In this document: piece after piece, positions 17,077 through 26,037 of the stretch
Layout of the letters: the number at the start of each line of letters is the position of its first letter
Numbering within the stretch: the first letter of the stretch is position 1
Source: Caldifarciminota bacterium
Lineage (GTDB): Bacteria > Hydrothermota > UBA3073 > NMUJ01
Length of the DNA stretch: 26,656 nt
Direction of reading: 5' to 3'
Assembly (NCBI GenBank): GCA_021158725.1
Contig: JAGGUB010000008.1
Location: 1 to 26,656, forward strand
Position numbers and translations under genes: made by a program
The notes under the pieces: generated by a model
Database searches by the model: none
The model's input: only the letters and a program-made list of their open reading frames with translations
Told to the model about the DNA's origin: nothing

Positions 17077-19758
17077 ATGAGAACCAAGCTTCCTGTTTTG
17101 GGGTTAATTTTTATAGCCATTCCTTTATGTGGTACTACAGGTAAGATCGTCGGCATTGTCACCGATATGGAGACAGGTACCCCACTTGCGCACGTGAACA
17201 TAGAGGTATTAGGTACACCACTTGGTACAGCTACCGATGAAGATGGCCATTTCGTTATCATAAACGTACCACCTGGCACCTATTCACTACGGATATCGAG
17301 GATCGGCTATCAACCTGTGGTACTCAAAGATGTTATAGTGAAGATAGGGCTAACCACCGAGATCAACGTAACACTTAAGCCCACTGCTATACCTATGGGT
17401 GAGATCGTTATCAAAGCCAAACGCCCACTGGTTGAGAAGGATGTAACCTCAGCTCGCTCAATAGTAACTTCCGAGGAACTTGAACGCTTACCGATCGAAA
17501 GCCTACACGATGTGATATCACGTACGGCAGGCGTCACCCGCGGTATATGGGGTGAGATCCACGTACGGGGTGGCCGTTCCGATGAGGTAATCTACATGGT
17601 GGATGGTATCCCTATAACCAACCCCTACACACGTGCGTTGGATGCATATCTACCACCGTCTGTTATACGGCAGATGGAGCTTGTTAGTGGTACCTTCAAC
17701 GCCGAATATGGGCAAGCTATGAGCGGTGTCATCAACATCGTCACAAAAGAGGGGGCACCACAACTCGAAGGCCGCCTATACCTTGTACGTGGTGATTATC
17801 TAAGTACCCACACACATATTTTCCGTAACATAGACAGATTTGAGTTACATCGTATCGATAATCTGCGTTACATAAATTCAGACGACCTATACAAAATCAA
17901 GGGTATAAGCGACTTTGAGCTTAACCTATCCACACCGCTGTTCAGGTTAAATAAATTGAGGCTATTTCTTGCAATCAAGCACTATCAGAATGAAGGTCAT
18001 ATATATGGGGTGAGACGCTATTTGACATCCGATGTCAATGGCCCGATAATGAATTGGGATGAAGATACCACAGGTCATGGTGATAACGCGTATGTGCCAA
18101 TGAACCCATATGCTGTTTTCTCATACGATGGTAAGCTTACGTGGTTCGTATCACCGAAACTCAAGATAAGTTATTCACACCTACAAAGCTACAGGAAACG
18201 CAAAGTATATTTGTTTACCTACACGTACGTACCGGATGGTACCCCTTATGGATATACGTGGACTACACAGGATATTCTAACCGTGCAACACACTATAGGG
18301 GCGAAGACTTTCTACAATCTGGGTGTATTCTATTCATACAATCGCTACGATCAATACGTATACGAAGATCCGTGTGACCCCCGTTATTACTTCGATGATA
18401 GATACTACTCAGGAGTTAGATTCAAACGTGGTGGTTGTTACCAGAGTTGGACACGCCGCTATTCCAACACGTACGGTATAAAGTTTGATATCACCAGCCA
18501 ACTACATCCGGAGCACCTTGTTAAGATGGGTTTCATTTATCAAACATATGAGCTGTTCTATCATTGGCACTGGATTGACCCCACTGCAGAAGATCCGTTC
18601 CATCCACCACACCCTATGAACTGGGATGAATACAAACGTTACCCACACGAATGGGCGGTTTACGTACAGGATAAGATTGAGACACGTGACCTGATCGTAA
18701 ATGTGGGGGTGAGGTTCGACTACTTTGACCCACGTGCTAAGGATATACCTGCACCTGAAAGTGTACGTGTGATAGTAGATCCATTCAACCCACCTCCTAT
18801 GCCACAACTTGTACAGGTGGAACCCAAATATCAAATAAGCCCACGGTTGGGGGTAGCGTTCCCGATCTCCGAACGCGGTGTATTCCACTTCGCGTATGGA
18901 CATTTCTTCCAGATGCCGCGGGTGGGTTACCTATACACGAATCCGGACTTTGAGATAAGGCCACAATACTCACGTCAGATAGTGGGTAACCCCGACCTTA
19001 AACCACAACACACTATCGCATACGAAGTGGGGTTCCGTCAAGGTATAGGGGAGGCACTCTCCATCGATGTAACCGCATATTATAAGGATATACGTAACCT
19101 GTTGACTACAAAAAAGGTGTCAGCTAACCCACCCGTGAATACCGATATATATTTTAGGTATGTGAACGAAGACTATGGTGATGTGAAAGGGGTAACCGTA
19201 AGTATCGAACGTCGCATAATGAGATATTGGGGTGCACGTATCGAGTATACGTTCCAGGTGGCAGAGGCAAATAACACATCACCCACTACCGTATATGCAT
19301 CACAGAGTGGTAACGTTATCATAGAGCGGCCCAAGAAAGTGGTCCCTGTGTCATGGGACGAACGACATACACTTAACGCAAGCTTGACACTGGGTAAACC
19401 CGGTAGCTGGATTGTCAGCTTTACTGCCTCATACGGTAGCGGTAAACCCTACACACCAGTAGATAAAGGTGGTAAACGCATAGGTGACGAGTACAGCGCA
19501 CGTAAGCCATCCACATTCAATATCGACATGAAGGCCAGTTGGGATGTTAAATTTAGAGGCATAGTGGTTAGCTTTGTACTCAAGGTGTATAACCTATTAG
19601 ATAGGCTCAACGAGTACATGGTATGGGATGATACCGGGCGTGCGGGTTATACCCATCTATACGAACGTTACGGATACGTAGATCCCGGTTATACATTACG
19701 TCCGTACTATTACTCGGCACCACGTCAGGTACGATTAGGGGTAGAGGTACGGTTTTGA
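17077..19758 (+). CDS. TonB-dependent receptor with carboxypeptidase-regulatory N-terminal domain
   Basis: An 893-residue outer-membrane active transporter. After a signal peptide (about 1-20, ending near LCGTTG), a carboxypeptidase-D-regulatory-like domain (about 21-105; IVGIVTDMETGTPLAHV and IINVPPGTYSLRISRIGY) leads to the plug domain (about 115-235; VHVRGGRSDEVIYMVDGIP-type segment and EYGQAMSGVINIVTKEG). A long Tyr-rich beta-barrel runs to a terminal Phe. This architecture is that of SusC/CirA-like receptors of the FCB group. The ligand is unknown, and no SusD partner is adjacent. The start is ATG 17077, with GGAGGG four bases upstream; an in-frame ATG at 17062 would add five residues. 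recN follows after one base. Confidence 0.93.
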   Translation: MRTKLPVLGLIFIAIPLCGTTGKIVGIVTDMETGTPLAHVNIEVLGTPLGTATDEDGHFVIINVPPGTYSLRISRIGYQPVVLKDVIVKIGLTTEINVTLKPTAIPMGEIVIKAKRPLVEKDVTSARSIVTSEELERLPIESLHDVISRTAGVTRGIWGEIHVRGGRSDEVIYMVDGIPITNPYTRALDAYLPPSVIRQMELVSGTFNAEYGQAMSGVINIVTKEGAPQLEGRLYLVRGDYLSTHTHIFRNIDRFELHRIDNLRYINSDDLYKIKGISDFELNLSTPLFRLNKLRLFLAIKHYQNEGHIYGVRRYLTSDVNGPIMNWDEDTTGHGDNAYVPMNPYAVFSYDGKLTWFVSPKLKISYSHLQSYRKRKVYLFTYTYVPDGTPYGYTWTTQDILTVQHTIGAKTFYNLGVFYSYNRYDQYVYEDPCDPRYYFDDRYYSGVRFKRGGCYQSWTRRYSNTYGIKFDITSQLHPEHLVKMGFIYQTYELFYHWHWIDPTAEDPFHPPHPMNWDEYKRYPHEWAVYVQDKIETRDLIVNVGVRFDYFDPRAKDIPAPESVRVIVDPFNPPPMPQLVQVEPKYQISPRLGVAFPISERGVFHFAYGHFFQMPRVGYLYTNPDFEIRPQYSRQIVGNPDLKPQHTIAYEVGFRQGIGEALSIDVTAYYKDIRNLLTTKKVSANPPVNTDIYFRYVNEDYGDVKGVTVSIERRIMRYWGARIEYTFQVAEANNTSPTTVYASQSGNVIIERPKKVVPVSWDERHTLNASLTLGKPGSWIVSFTASYGSGKPYTPVDKGGKRIGDEYSARKPSTFNIDMKASWDVKFRGIVVSFVLKVYNLLDRLNEYMVWDDTGRAGYTHLYERYGYVDPGYTLRPYYYSAPRQVRLGVEVRF

Positions 19759-19759
19759 T

Positions 19760-21433
19760 ATGTTAGCCACTTTAAAAGAGATACGCATACGTAACTTTTC
19801 GCTAATAGAGGATGTGAAGATCGATTTAGCCTCCGGCCTCAATATTGTAACCGGTGAGACAGGTGCAGGTAAGACCATATTTGTGCATGCACTTGAAGTG
19901 TTACTCGGTGGTAAGATCAGCACAGACGACATACGGGCAGGTACGGACGTGGCAACGGTTGAGGGATATTTCGAAGTAGCAGACAACCTTGCTAATCATA
20001 TAGCTAACCGTTGGGGTATATGTTTTGAACAAAACGAGCTATTCCTTAAACGTACGATCACACGTGATGGTAGAAGCCGTGCATGGGTAAATGCGTCACC
20101 GGTACCGATTAAGGTGTTACGTGAGATAGGTGAAACGATATGCGATTTCCATGGCCAACATACACATCAGTCATTGCTTGACCCCAGAAACCACCTACTG
20201 TTTTTGGATGCGTTCCTCGATATTGAAGCAAAGAGGGTGCAACTCACCCAAATATGGGAGGAATGGGTCAAACACCGACGTGAACTCGACAACTTACTTA
20301 ATCGGTTAAGTGACATGCGTGAGAAAGCCGATTTCTATAAGTTTGAGATTGAGCGACTTGAGAAGCTCAACCTACACGAGGGTGAAGAGGAGGAGCTTGC
20401 GTCAAGGATTAAGTTGCTGGAAAACAGTGAAGCTATTGCCAGCTTAGTGAACGAACTCTACGACCTGCTATATGCGGGTGAAGAGGCGGTACTCGATAAG
20501 ATTAACCAGATAATCAAGAAATGGAGTTCACTCCAGCAGTACGTGGATGGTGCAGATAAGTATCTTTCACAACTTGAATCCATGCTTTACGAGTTGGAAG
20601 ATATCGTACCGTTCCTCGAGAATATTAAATCAAACATCGAGTACTCACCCGATGAACTCGATGCACTACGTAACAGGTATATGGAGCTACAGGAGGCGAA
20701 ACGTCGCTACGGTAAGTCCAGTGTTAAGGAGTTGCTCGAATATTACGAAAGGTTGAAACAGGAGCTGGCAAGCTTAGATTTGGGTGAGATGGAGGTTGAT
20801 AAGCTTCGACAACGTGAGCATGAACTACGTAAGGAAGTAGAGAGGTTGGCGGATGAAATTTCGGAACTACGTCGTGCGGGTAAACATCAGCTCGAACAAA
20901 AGGTGGAGGCTGAATTACATGCGCTTGGTATGCCTAATGCAAGGTTTAGGGTGAAGATCGAGCCAAAAGAAATAGATGCCACCGGTAAGGATAAGGTTGA
21001 ATTCCTATTCTCTGCAAATCCAGGTGAACCGTTGGGCCCACTTCGCAAGATAGCATCCGGTGGTGAGCTATCACGAACGATGTTAGCACTTAAGTCGATA
21101 CTGGCAGAGAGGGATACCATCCCTATACTGGTGTTTGATGAGATAGATACAGGGGTTAGCGGTAGGATTGCCGATATAGTGGGTGAGCGTATGGATAAGC
21201 TTGCAGATAGCCATCAAATAATATGTATCACACATCTACCACAGATAGCATCGAAAGGTGAACGCCACTTCAAGGTATGGAAGGAAGTAACCGAAGGACG
21301 TACATGTACGAGGTTGGCACCGTTATCAGATGATGAACGTATACGTGAGATTGCATACTTGCTTGCAGGTAAAGAGATAAGTGATACAGCATTACAACAT
21401 GCAAAAGCCTTACTTAAAGGAGGTGATAAATGA
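19760..21433 (+). CDS. recN: DNA repair protein RecN
   Basis: RecN is an SMC-like ATPase that acts at double-strand breaks. The 557-residue protein has the N-terminal ATPase half with Walker A GETGAGKT (32-39, ending in Thr rather than the commoner Ser), a central coiled coil with many Glu, Lys and Leu residues (about 155-385), and the C-terminal half with the ABC signature ASGGELSRTMLALK (near 431-444), Walker B ILVFDEIDTGVSG (near 455-467) and ITHLPQIAS. RNFSLIEDVKI at the start is typical. Length is normal. It is sandwiched between an outer-membrane receptor and a DUF2723 gene and overlaps the latter by four bases, an unusual setting for a repair gene. No SOS box is apparent, since it is inside the operon. 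Confidence 0.96.
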   Translation: MLATLKEIRIRNFSLIEDVKIDLASGLNIVTGETGAGKTIFVHALEVLLGGKISTDDIRAGTDVATVEGYFEVADNLANHIANRWGICFEQNELFLKRTITRDGRSRAWVNASPVPIKVLREIGETICDFHGQHTHQSLLDPRNHLLFLDAFLDIEAKRVQLTQIWEEWVKHRRELDNLLNRLSDMREKADFYKFEIERLEKLNLHEGEEEELASRIKLLENSEAIASLVNELYDLLYAGEEAVLDKINQIIKKWSSLQQYVDGADKYLSQLESMLYELEDIVPFLENIKSNIEYSPDELDALRNRYMELQEAKRRYGKSSVKELLEYYERLKQELASLDLGEMEVDKLRQREHELRKEVERLADEISELRRAGKHQLEQKVEAELHALGMPNARFRVKIEPKEIDATGKDKVEFLFSANPGEPLGPLRKIASGGELSRTMLALKSILAERDTIPILVFDEIDTGVSGRIADIVGERMDKLADSHQIICITHLPQIASKGERHFKVWKEVTEGRTCTRLAPLSDDERIREIAYLLAGKEISDTALQHAKALLKGGDK

Positions 21434-24255
21434 GCCGCAAGGAGCTAAATATTGGGTTTTGGTTGTTCTTTTTATGGGTCTGGATCATATACAGGATTAC
21501 GGTAGCACCTACGGTATCGTTTTGGGATTGTGGTGAATACCTTTCGTGTGCAAACATACTTGGTATACCGCATCCACCAGGTTCGCCACTACATGTATTG
21601 ATACGTAAGTTCGCAATGTTAATAATCCCCGTACGTGATGTTGCGTTAAGGTCCAACCTGTTGTCTACCATACTTGGAGCGATAAGTGCCACATTCATAT
21701 ACTATTTCATACTGCGTATAATAATAGCGGTAAGAAGGAATAGGTTTGCCGATGTGTGGGACCACATAACCGCACATACGGCTGCATTTGCTGGTGCCAC
21801 CATAGGAGCGTTCTCATTTACTCCTTGGTGGAATGCGGTTGAAAGTGAAGCATATGTGTTGGCTACGTTCTTGATAATGTTCAATCTGTTCCTTGCGATT
21901 AAATGGTACGACCATAAAGATGAACCAGATGCTATCAAATACATACTACTTATAGCGTATTTGAGTGCATTAAGTGTAACCATACACTTTACGGGTATAC
22001 TGGCAGCACCAGCCGTATTGTTGTTTGCGCTATTCGTACGTAGGCATGAACTTAAACCTTATTTTAAGGAAATAGTTACGCTAATCGTACTCTACTTCAT
22101 AATATTGGGTGCAATAAGGCTATACAGTGCGAAACCGTGGCGATTGGATTTCACCATGGCGGGTGCGGTACTGTTTGGGGTAACGTTGCTGGGGTTGCTA
22201 CCATATTGGGATAGGATGAGACGTTCGGTACATGCACTCATACTGCCGGTTATAATTCTAACCGCATGGACACCATACTTTTACCTGAAAATACGTGCAG
22301 CACAGGAGCCACCAATAAACGAGGTTGCACCCAAAGATTGGAAGAGCATAATGCGTGTATTCAATCGCGAGCAATACGGTAAGTGGTATTTCTTTCCACG
22401 TAATACACAGATAAAGACTGGATATTCGTTACCACGTGCATTTTACGAACAGTTTAAGTTCTACGGTAGATACCTACTGTGGCAATATGGGGTATACCCG
22501 CGTGAAACTGCATGGAATTCACGTCAATACCCGTATGGGATACGGTTTATATCGTTGATGTTATCGTTGATGTTCATCTTTGGTGGATTCTGGGGTATGT
22601 TCCTGTTGTATAAGTATCATCCAGAATTTTTTGTGTTGCTATTCACCGTATACTTTCTTACGAGTGCGGGTGTGGTGCTGTACATAAATTTCAAGTTTTC
22701 GCCATCTGATCCTAACCCCAAACATGAACCCGATGAGGTACGTGAACGCCATTATTTCTTTGGCCCATCATTCTTGCTGTTCGGTATGTTCTTGGGGGTT
22801 GCGGGGTACGAAATACTGAGCCAGTTACGTCGTTACCGTAGAGCTATAACACCGGTGTTAGCCATGGTGGGCGTAGCACCACTAATCTTCAACATGTATT
22901 CACATGCTAATAGGCATAATCTGTACATAGCTGAGGATTATGGGTACAACTTACTTGCATCGTGTAGAGATAACAGTGTACTGTTTACTAATGGTGACAA
23001 CGATACGTTTCCACTGTGGTTTGTACAATGGGTGAGGGGGTTCAAGCAATCCGTACGTATTGCTAATTTATCGCTACTGAATACGGACTGGTTCATCATA
23101 CAGTTGAAGAAGGAGCTCGCTAAGGATAGCGTATTTTTGAGCTTCTCCGACTACGAGATACATAATCTGTTGCCGATGCCGATGATAAAGGATGATAAGT
23201 TTGACCCCAAACACACTATACAGATACAGGATATTGCCATGCGTGATATCATTGCAAGCAATGCAGGGATAAGGTTTGAGAAAACCGTCCCCGCATACGT
23301 AAGACGTGAATTCTTGCCACCTGAATATCAGCGATACTTTTCACCTGAGGAGGTGATCATACCGCCATCAGATTATATGAGGATACTACCCAAGAAGTAT
23401 TGGGTGATGTTACCCAAGGAGTATCTGATACCAGCGGAGGAGTTTGCCCAACTCGTATGTACCAACTATAAGGGTAGGATACCGATCTACATATCGATGA
23501 CAGTATCACGGTCGGTAGCTGATCCGTATCAACCTTACCTCAGATGGGAGGGTATGGTGCAACGGCTTGTACCCAAGGATTCGGCAGGGTTCGACCTCGC
23601 ACGTACGGATTCGTTACTCAACAAGGTATATAGGTATCGGTCGATATTTGATAAAAATGTACAGAAGGATGACAAAACATTGCAGAGGTTACTTGCTAAC
23701 TACACAACAATGTATTTCTTGCTGGGTATGGAGTACTATCGGCGTGGCCAGTATCCACGTGCAGCTGAGTGTTTCGCAAAGGCAGAGAAATTTAGCAAAA
23801 GAGCCACCCAATACATGCCGGTTGAGTACTACCTTAGGGAGGCATACCTACGTATGGGTGCACCCGATAAGCTTGTCGCTTACATAGGTGAGAAGCAGAA
23901 AAGAGGCGAACCGCTCTCTGCGGAGGACTATTTCTGGTTGGGTGAATCGTATCGGTTGAAGGGTGATACCATAAAGGCGGAAGAGAATTACCGTATGGCA
24001 CAGGTGACAGATGCCAACTCACCATACGGATATTATGGGTTGGCACATTTGTACCTAAGCAAGGGAGATGTAAGTAAAGTATACGAGTTGCTACGTGGGG
24101 TGCTACGTAACCCCAACGTCATAGGTGGTATGTACCAGCTGGCGATGCAACGTGGTGATACACAGGTGGCAAGGTTTGTGTTAGAAAAGTGGATAGAAGC
24201 TAACCCATACGATACGTTAGCCAAAAGATTGCTTGAGAGGTTAAAACAAGAATAG
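21430..24255 (+). CDS. DUF2723 polytopic membrane protein with C-terminal TPR repeats
   Basis: This 941-residue protein starts with a multi-pass membrane domain (about ten hydrophobic segments between residues 8 and 480), followed by a soluble region and TPR-like helical repeats (about 755-935; for example GMEYYRRGQYPRAAECFAKA and LGESYRLKGDTIKAEENY). The first periplasmic loop has the DUF2723 signature APTVSFWDCGEY (26-37) followed by LGIPHPPGSPLHVL (44-57). The acidic residues D33 and E36 and H48 resemble the catalytic loop of GT-C glycosyltransferases such as protein O-mannosyltransferases. By family it may glycosylate exported proteins, which is inference. The start overlaps recN by four bases. 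The next gene encodes an exported sorting-domain protein. Confidence 0.9.
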   Translation: MSRKELNIGFWLFFLWVWIIYRITVAPTVSFWDCGEYLSCANILGIPHPPGSPLHVLIRKFAMLIIPVRDVALRSNLLSTILGAISATFIYYFILRIIIAVRRNRFADVWDHITAHTAAFAGATIGAFSFTPWWNAVESEAYVLATFLIMFNLFLAIKWYDHKDEPDAIKYILLIAYLSALSVTIHFTGILAAPAVLLFALFVRRHELKPYFKEIVTLIVLYFIILGAIRLYSAKPWRLDFTMAGAVLFGVTLLGLLPYWDRMRRSVHALILPVIILTAWTPYFYLKIRAAQEPPINEVAPKDWKSIMRVFNREQYGKWYFFPRNTQIKTGYSLPRAFYEQFKFYGRYLLWQYGVYPRETAWNSRQYPYGIRFISLMLSLMFIFGGFWGMFLLYKYHPEFFVLLFTVYFLTSAGVVLYINFKFSPSDPNPKHEPDEVRERHYFFGPSFLLFGMFLGVAGYEILSQLRRYRRAITPVLAMVGVAPLIFNMYSHANRHNLYIAEDYGYNLLASCRDNSVLFTNGDNDTFPLWFVQWVRGFKQSVRIANLSLLNTDWFIIQLKKELAKDSVFLSFSDYEIHNLLPMPMIKDDKFDPKHTIQIQDIAMRDIIASNAGIRFEKTVPAYVRREFLPPEYQRYFSPEEVIIPPSDYMRILPKKYWVMLPKEYLIPAEEFAQLVCTNYKGRIPIYISMTVSRSVADPYQPYLRWEGMVQRLVPKDSAGFDLARTDSLLNKVYRYRSIFDKNVQKDDKTLQRLLANYTTMYFLLGMEYYRRGQYPRAAECFAKAEKFSKRATQYMPVEYYLREAYLRMGAPDKLVAYIGEKQKRGEPLSAEDYFWLGESYRLKGDTIKAEENYRMAQVTDANSPYGYYGLAHLYLSKGDVSKVYELLRGVLRNPNVIGGMYQLAMQRGDTQVARFVLEKWIEANPYDTLAKRLLERLKQE

Positions 24256-24263
24256 GGGGTGGT

Positions 24264-25571
24264 ATGTGGGGTAAAAGGTGGCACTTTATTGTAAGTGCTC
24301 TTTGTGGTATAGTTGTTCTATCAACCGCTTACACACAGAACCTTCTGCAGAATCCAGGGTTCGAATCTTGGATAGCTGGTATGCCAGACTATTGGGTAAA
24401 TGAGACGAGTGGGTTTGATGTGGTTAAGGATTCCAACACCGTTCATGGTGATAGCTATAGTGCGAAGTTGATATTGAAGTCCAAAGACACCCGGCGGCTT
24501 ACACAATATGTTGATAGCATATTTCCTGGTGATGGGTACGAGTTTTCGTTCTACGTGTATGATAACGATCCTCATGGTAGGGTCAGGGTTGCCATGCGAT
24601 GGTATGATGGTTCAGGACACCTTATAAGTGGTTATTATGGTGGTTATTCATCAGACTCAACCGGTTGGCAGCAACTGAAATCTGGCATCCAGATAGCGCC
24701 TCCAGGTGCAGAGACATTACATGTTGAGATACGGTTATACGATGTGGATTGGGATGGTGTTGATAGTGCCATCCTTTATGTTGATGATGCATATCTTAAG
24801 CGGTTCCCTAACCTCCTACAGAATCCAGGGTTCGAATCCTGGACAGCCGGTACACCAGACTACTGGGTAAATGAGACCGATAGCTTTGATGTGGTCAAGG
24901 ATTCCAACACTGTTTATGATGGCAACTATAGTGCGAAGTTGATATTGAGATCCACCGACACCCAGTGGCTTACGCAATATGTTGATATAACTTCTGGTTA
25001 TGGGTACGAATTTTCATTTCACGTGTATGATAACGACCCACATGGTAAGGCAAGGGTTGCTATGCGATGGTATGATGGTTCAGGCAACTTTATAAGTGGT
25101 TACTATGGTAAGTATTCATCGAATGATACAACCTGGCAGTATCTAACCTCAGGCATCCAGACAGCACCCTCAGATGCAGAGATATTGCATGTCGAGATAC
25201 GGCTATACGATGTAGACTGGGGTGATAGTATCGAAAGTGCCGTACTCTATGTTGATAACGCATATCTTGGTTCGTATGGGCCAACATTTGTAGAAGAATC
25301 GCATAACATGCATCTATCCAATGTGTTAGTGCTGGAAAACCCCGTAAGATCGGATGTTGAATTGCTTCTGTCACTTGAAGAGCCAGCCGAGGTTACGTTT
25401 GCTGTTTATGACGTTACGGGTAGGGTTATCCAGATTGTCAACATGGGTAGGATGGATGTTGGAACCCATCGAATAGTACTCAACGGAGACAAGCTATCAG
25501 CTGGGGTCTATTTCCTTAGCTTCAGTGTAGGTGATAAAATACGTAAGGGCCGATTTATACTATTAAAGTGA
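24264..25571 (+). CDS. Secreted protein with two tandem CBM-like domains and a T9SS type A sorting domain
   Basis: The 435-residue protein has a Sec signal peptide (about 1-24, cleavage after AYTQ likely), two consecutive beta-sandwich domains (26-182 and 183-340) that begin NLLQNPGFESW and resemble carbohydrate-binding CBM4/9 modules, and a C-terminal domain (about 355-435) with VTFAVYDVTGRV, HRIVLNGDKLSAGVYFLSF and a basic end. That last part matches type A sorting signals of the type IX secretion system, so the protein is likely secreted and attached to the surface. No catalytic domain is present, so a binding or adhesion role is inferred. GGGGGTGG precedes the ATG. It follows the DUF2723 gene by eight bases and overlaps the convergent regulator by nine. 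Confidence 0.88.
   Translation: MWGKRWHFIVSALCGIVVLSTAYTQNLLQNPGFESWIAGMPDYWVNETSGFDVVKDSNTVHGDSYSAKLILKSKDTRRLTQYVDSIFPGDGYEFSFYVYDNDPHGRVRVAMRWYDGSGHLISGYYGGYSSDSTGWQQLKSGIQIAPPGAETLHVEIRLYDVDWDGVDSAILYVDDAYLKRFPNLLQNPGFESWTAGTPDYWVNETDSFDVVKDSNTVYDGNYSAKLILRSTDTQWLTQYVDITSGYGYEFSFHVYDNDPHGKARVAMRWYDGSGNFISGYYGKYSSNDTTWQYLTSGIQTAPSDAEILHVEIRLYDVDWGDSIESAVLYVDNAYLGSYGPTFVEESHNMHLSNVLVLENPVRSDVELLLSLEEPAEVTFAVYDVTGRVIQIVNMGRMDVGTHRIVLNGDKLSAGVYFLSFSVGDKIRKGRFILLK
24339..25280 (+). repeat. Tandem intragenic duplication, 471-base period
   Basis: The unit starting at 24339 is repeated from 24810, in frame, 157 codons apart. Stretches of near-identity at DNA level are visible, for example at the unit starts, around the NETxxFDVVKDSNTV codons and around VAMRWYDGSG. 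The copies differ by scattered substitutions plus a compensating one-codon deletion and one-codon insertion. High DNA identity including synonymous sites suggests a recent duplication or ongoing conversion. Confidence 0.9.
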
Positions 25572-25934
25572 TTTCATAAACTCAGATAGCTTTTCGAGCG
25601 TCTCCATACTTATGTAATGTTCGATATTACATGCGTCACGGTCGGCAACTTCAGGTGATACACCCAATACGCGGGTGAAAAATTCGTAAAGTAACGAATG
25701 TTTGTTATAGATGAGCCTACCTGAGGATTCACCCTCAGGCGTGAGATCAATATACCCATAACGTTCATGTATGATGAGCCCACGTTGCTGTAGGTTGTGG
25801 AGTGCTTCAACCACCGATGAGGTTGTCACCCCCAATCGGTTGGCGACATCTTTTACACGTACAACTTTACGTTCGCGGCTTAATAACCAGATAGCTTCGA
25901 GGTAATCTTCCAAACTACGTGTCATGTTCTTCAT
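25563..25934 (-). CDS. DtxR/MntR-family metal-dependent transcriptional regulator
   Basis: A 123-residue repressor-type protein with a winged helix-turn-helix (about 8-68; VRVKDVANRLGVTTSSVVEALHNLQQRGLI) and a dimerisation/metal domain (about 70-123). Metal ligands by alignment in the mind's eye are D10 and E13 in SLEDYLEAI, H79 in YNKHSLL, and C/E/H in DACNIEHYIS. The Cys corresponds to Cys102 of DtxR rather than Glu99 of MntR, so an iron-type site is plausible although the short length without an SH3 domain is MntR-like. No transporter gene is adjacent, so the regulon is unknown. GGAGG lies just before the ATG at 25934; the Met at 25925 is an alternative with looser spacing. The 3' end overlaps the convergent gene by nine bases. 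Confidence 0.92.
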   Translation of the reverse strand: MKNMTRSLEDYLEAIWLLSRERKVVRVKDVANRLGVTTSSVVEALHNLQQRGLIIHERYGYIDLTPEGESSGRLIYNKHSLLYEFFTRVLGVSPEVADRDACNIEHYISMETLEKLSEFMKSL

Positions 25935-25951
25935 CCGACCTCCAATTATCT

Positions 25952-25979
25952 AAAATACATCATAGCCACGAAATTACAA
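25952..25979 (-). promoter_or_regulatory. Candidate promoter of the DtxR-family gene
   Basis: TTGTAA (25979-25974), 16-base spacer, TATTTT (25957-25952). The -10 ends 17 bases before the ATG, leaving room for a short leader with GGAGG. I see no clear operator dyad. Confidence 0.4.
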
Positions 25980-26037
25980 GCGCTAAGCCTGTTTAGTACA
26001 TTTTCTTCTGTATCACCCTTGTCATCCAAGATACCAT

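Noticed and set aside
24339..25280. Duplication as a mobile element or CRISPR-like array
   Set aside because: There are only two copies, in frame within one gene and coding for a protein domain, with no terminal repeats or transposase.
25935..26037. Small gene or operator between the barrel-like gene and the regulator
   Set aside because: No open frame with a start and ribosome-binding site, and only a short AGCGCT palindrome; nothing convincing beyond the promoter candidate.
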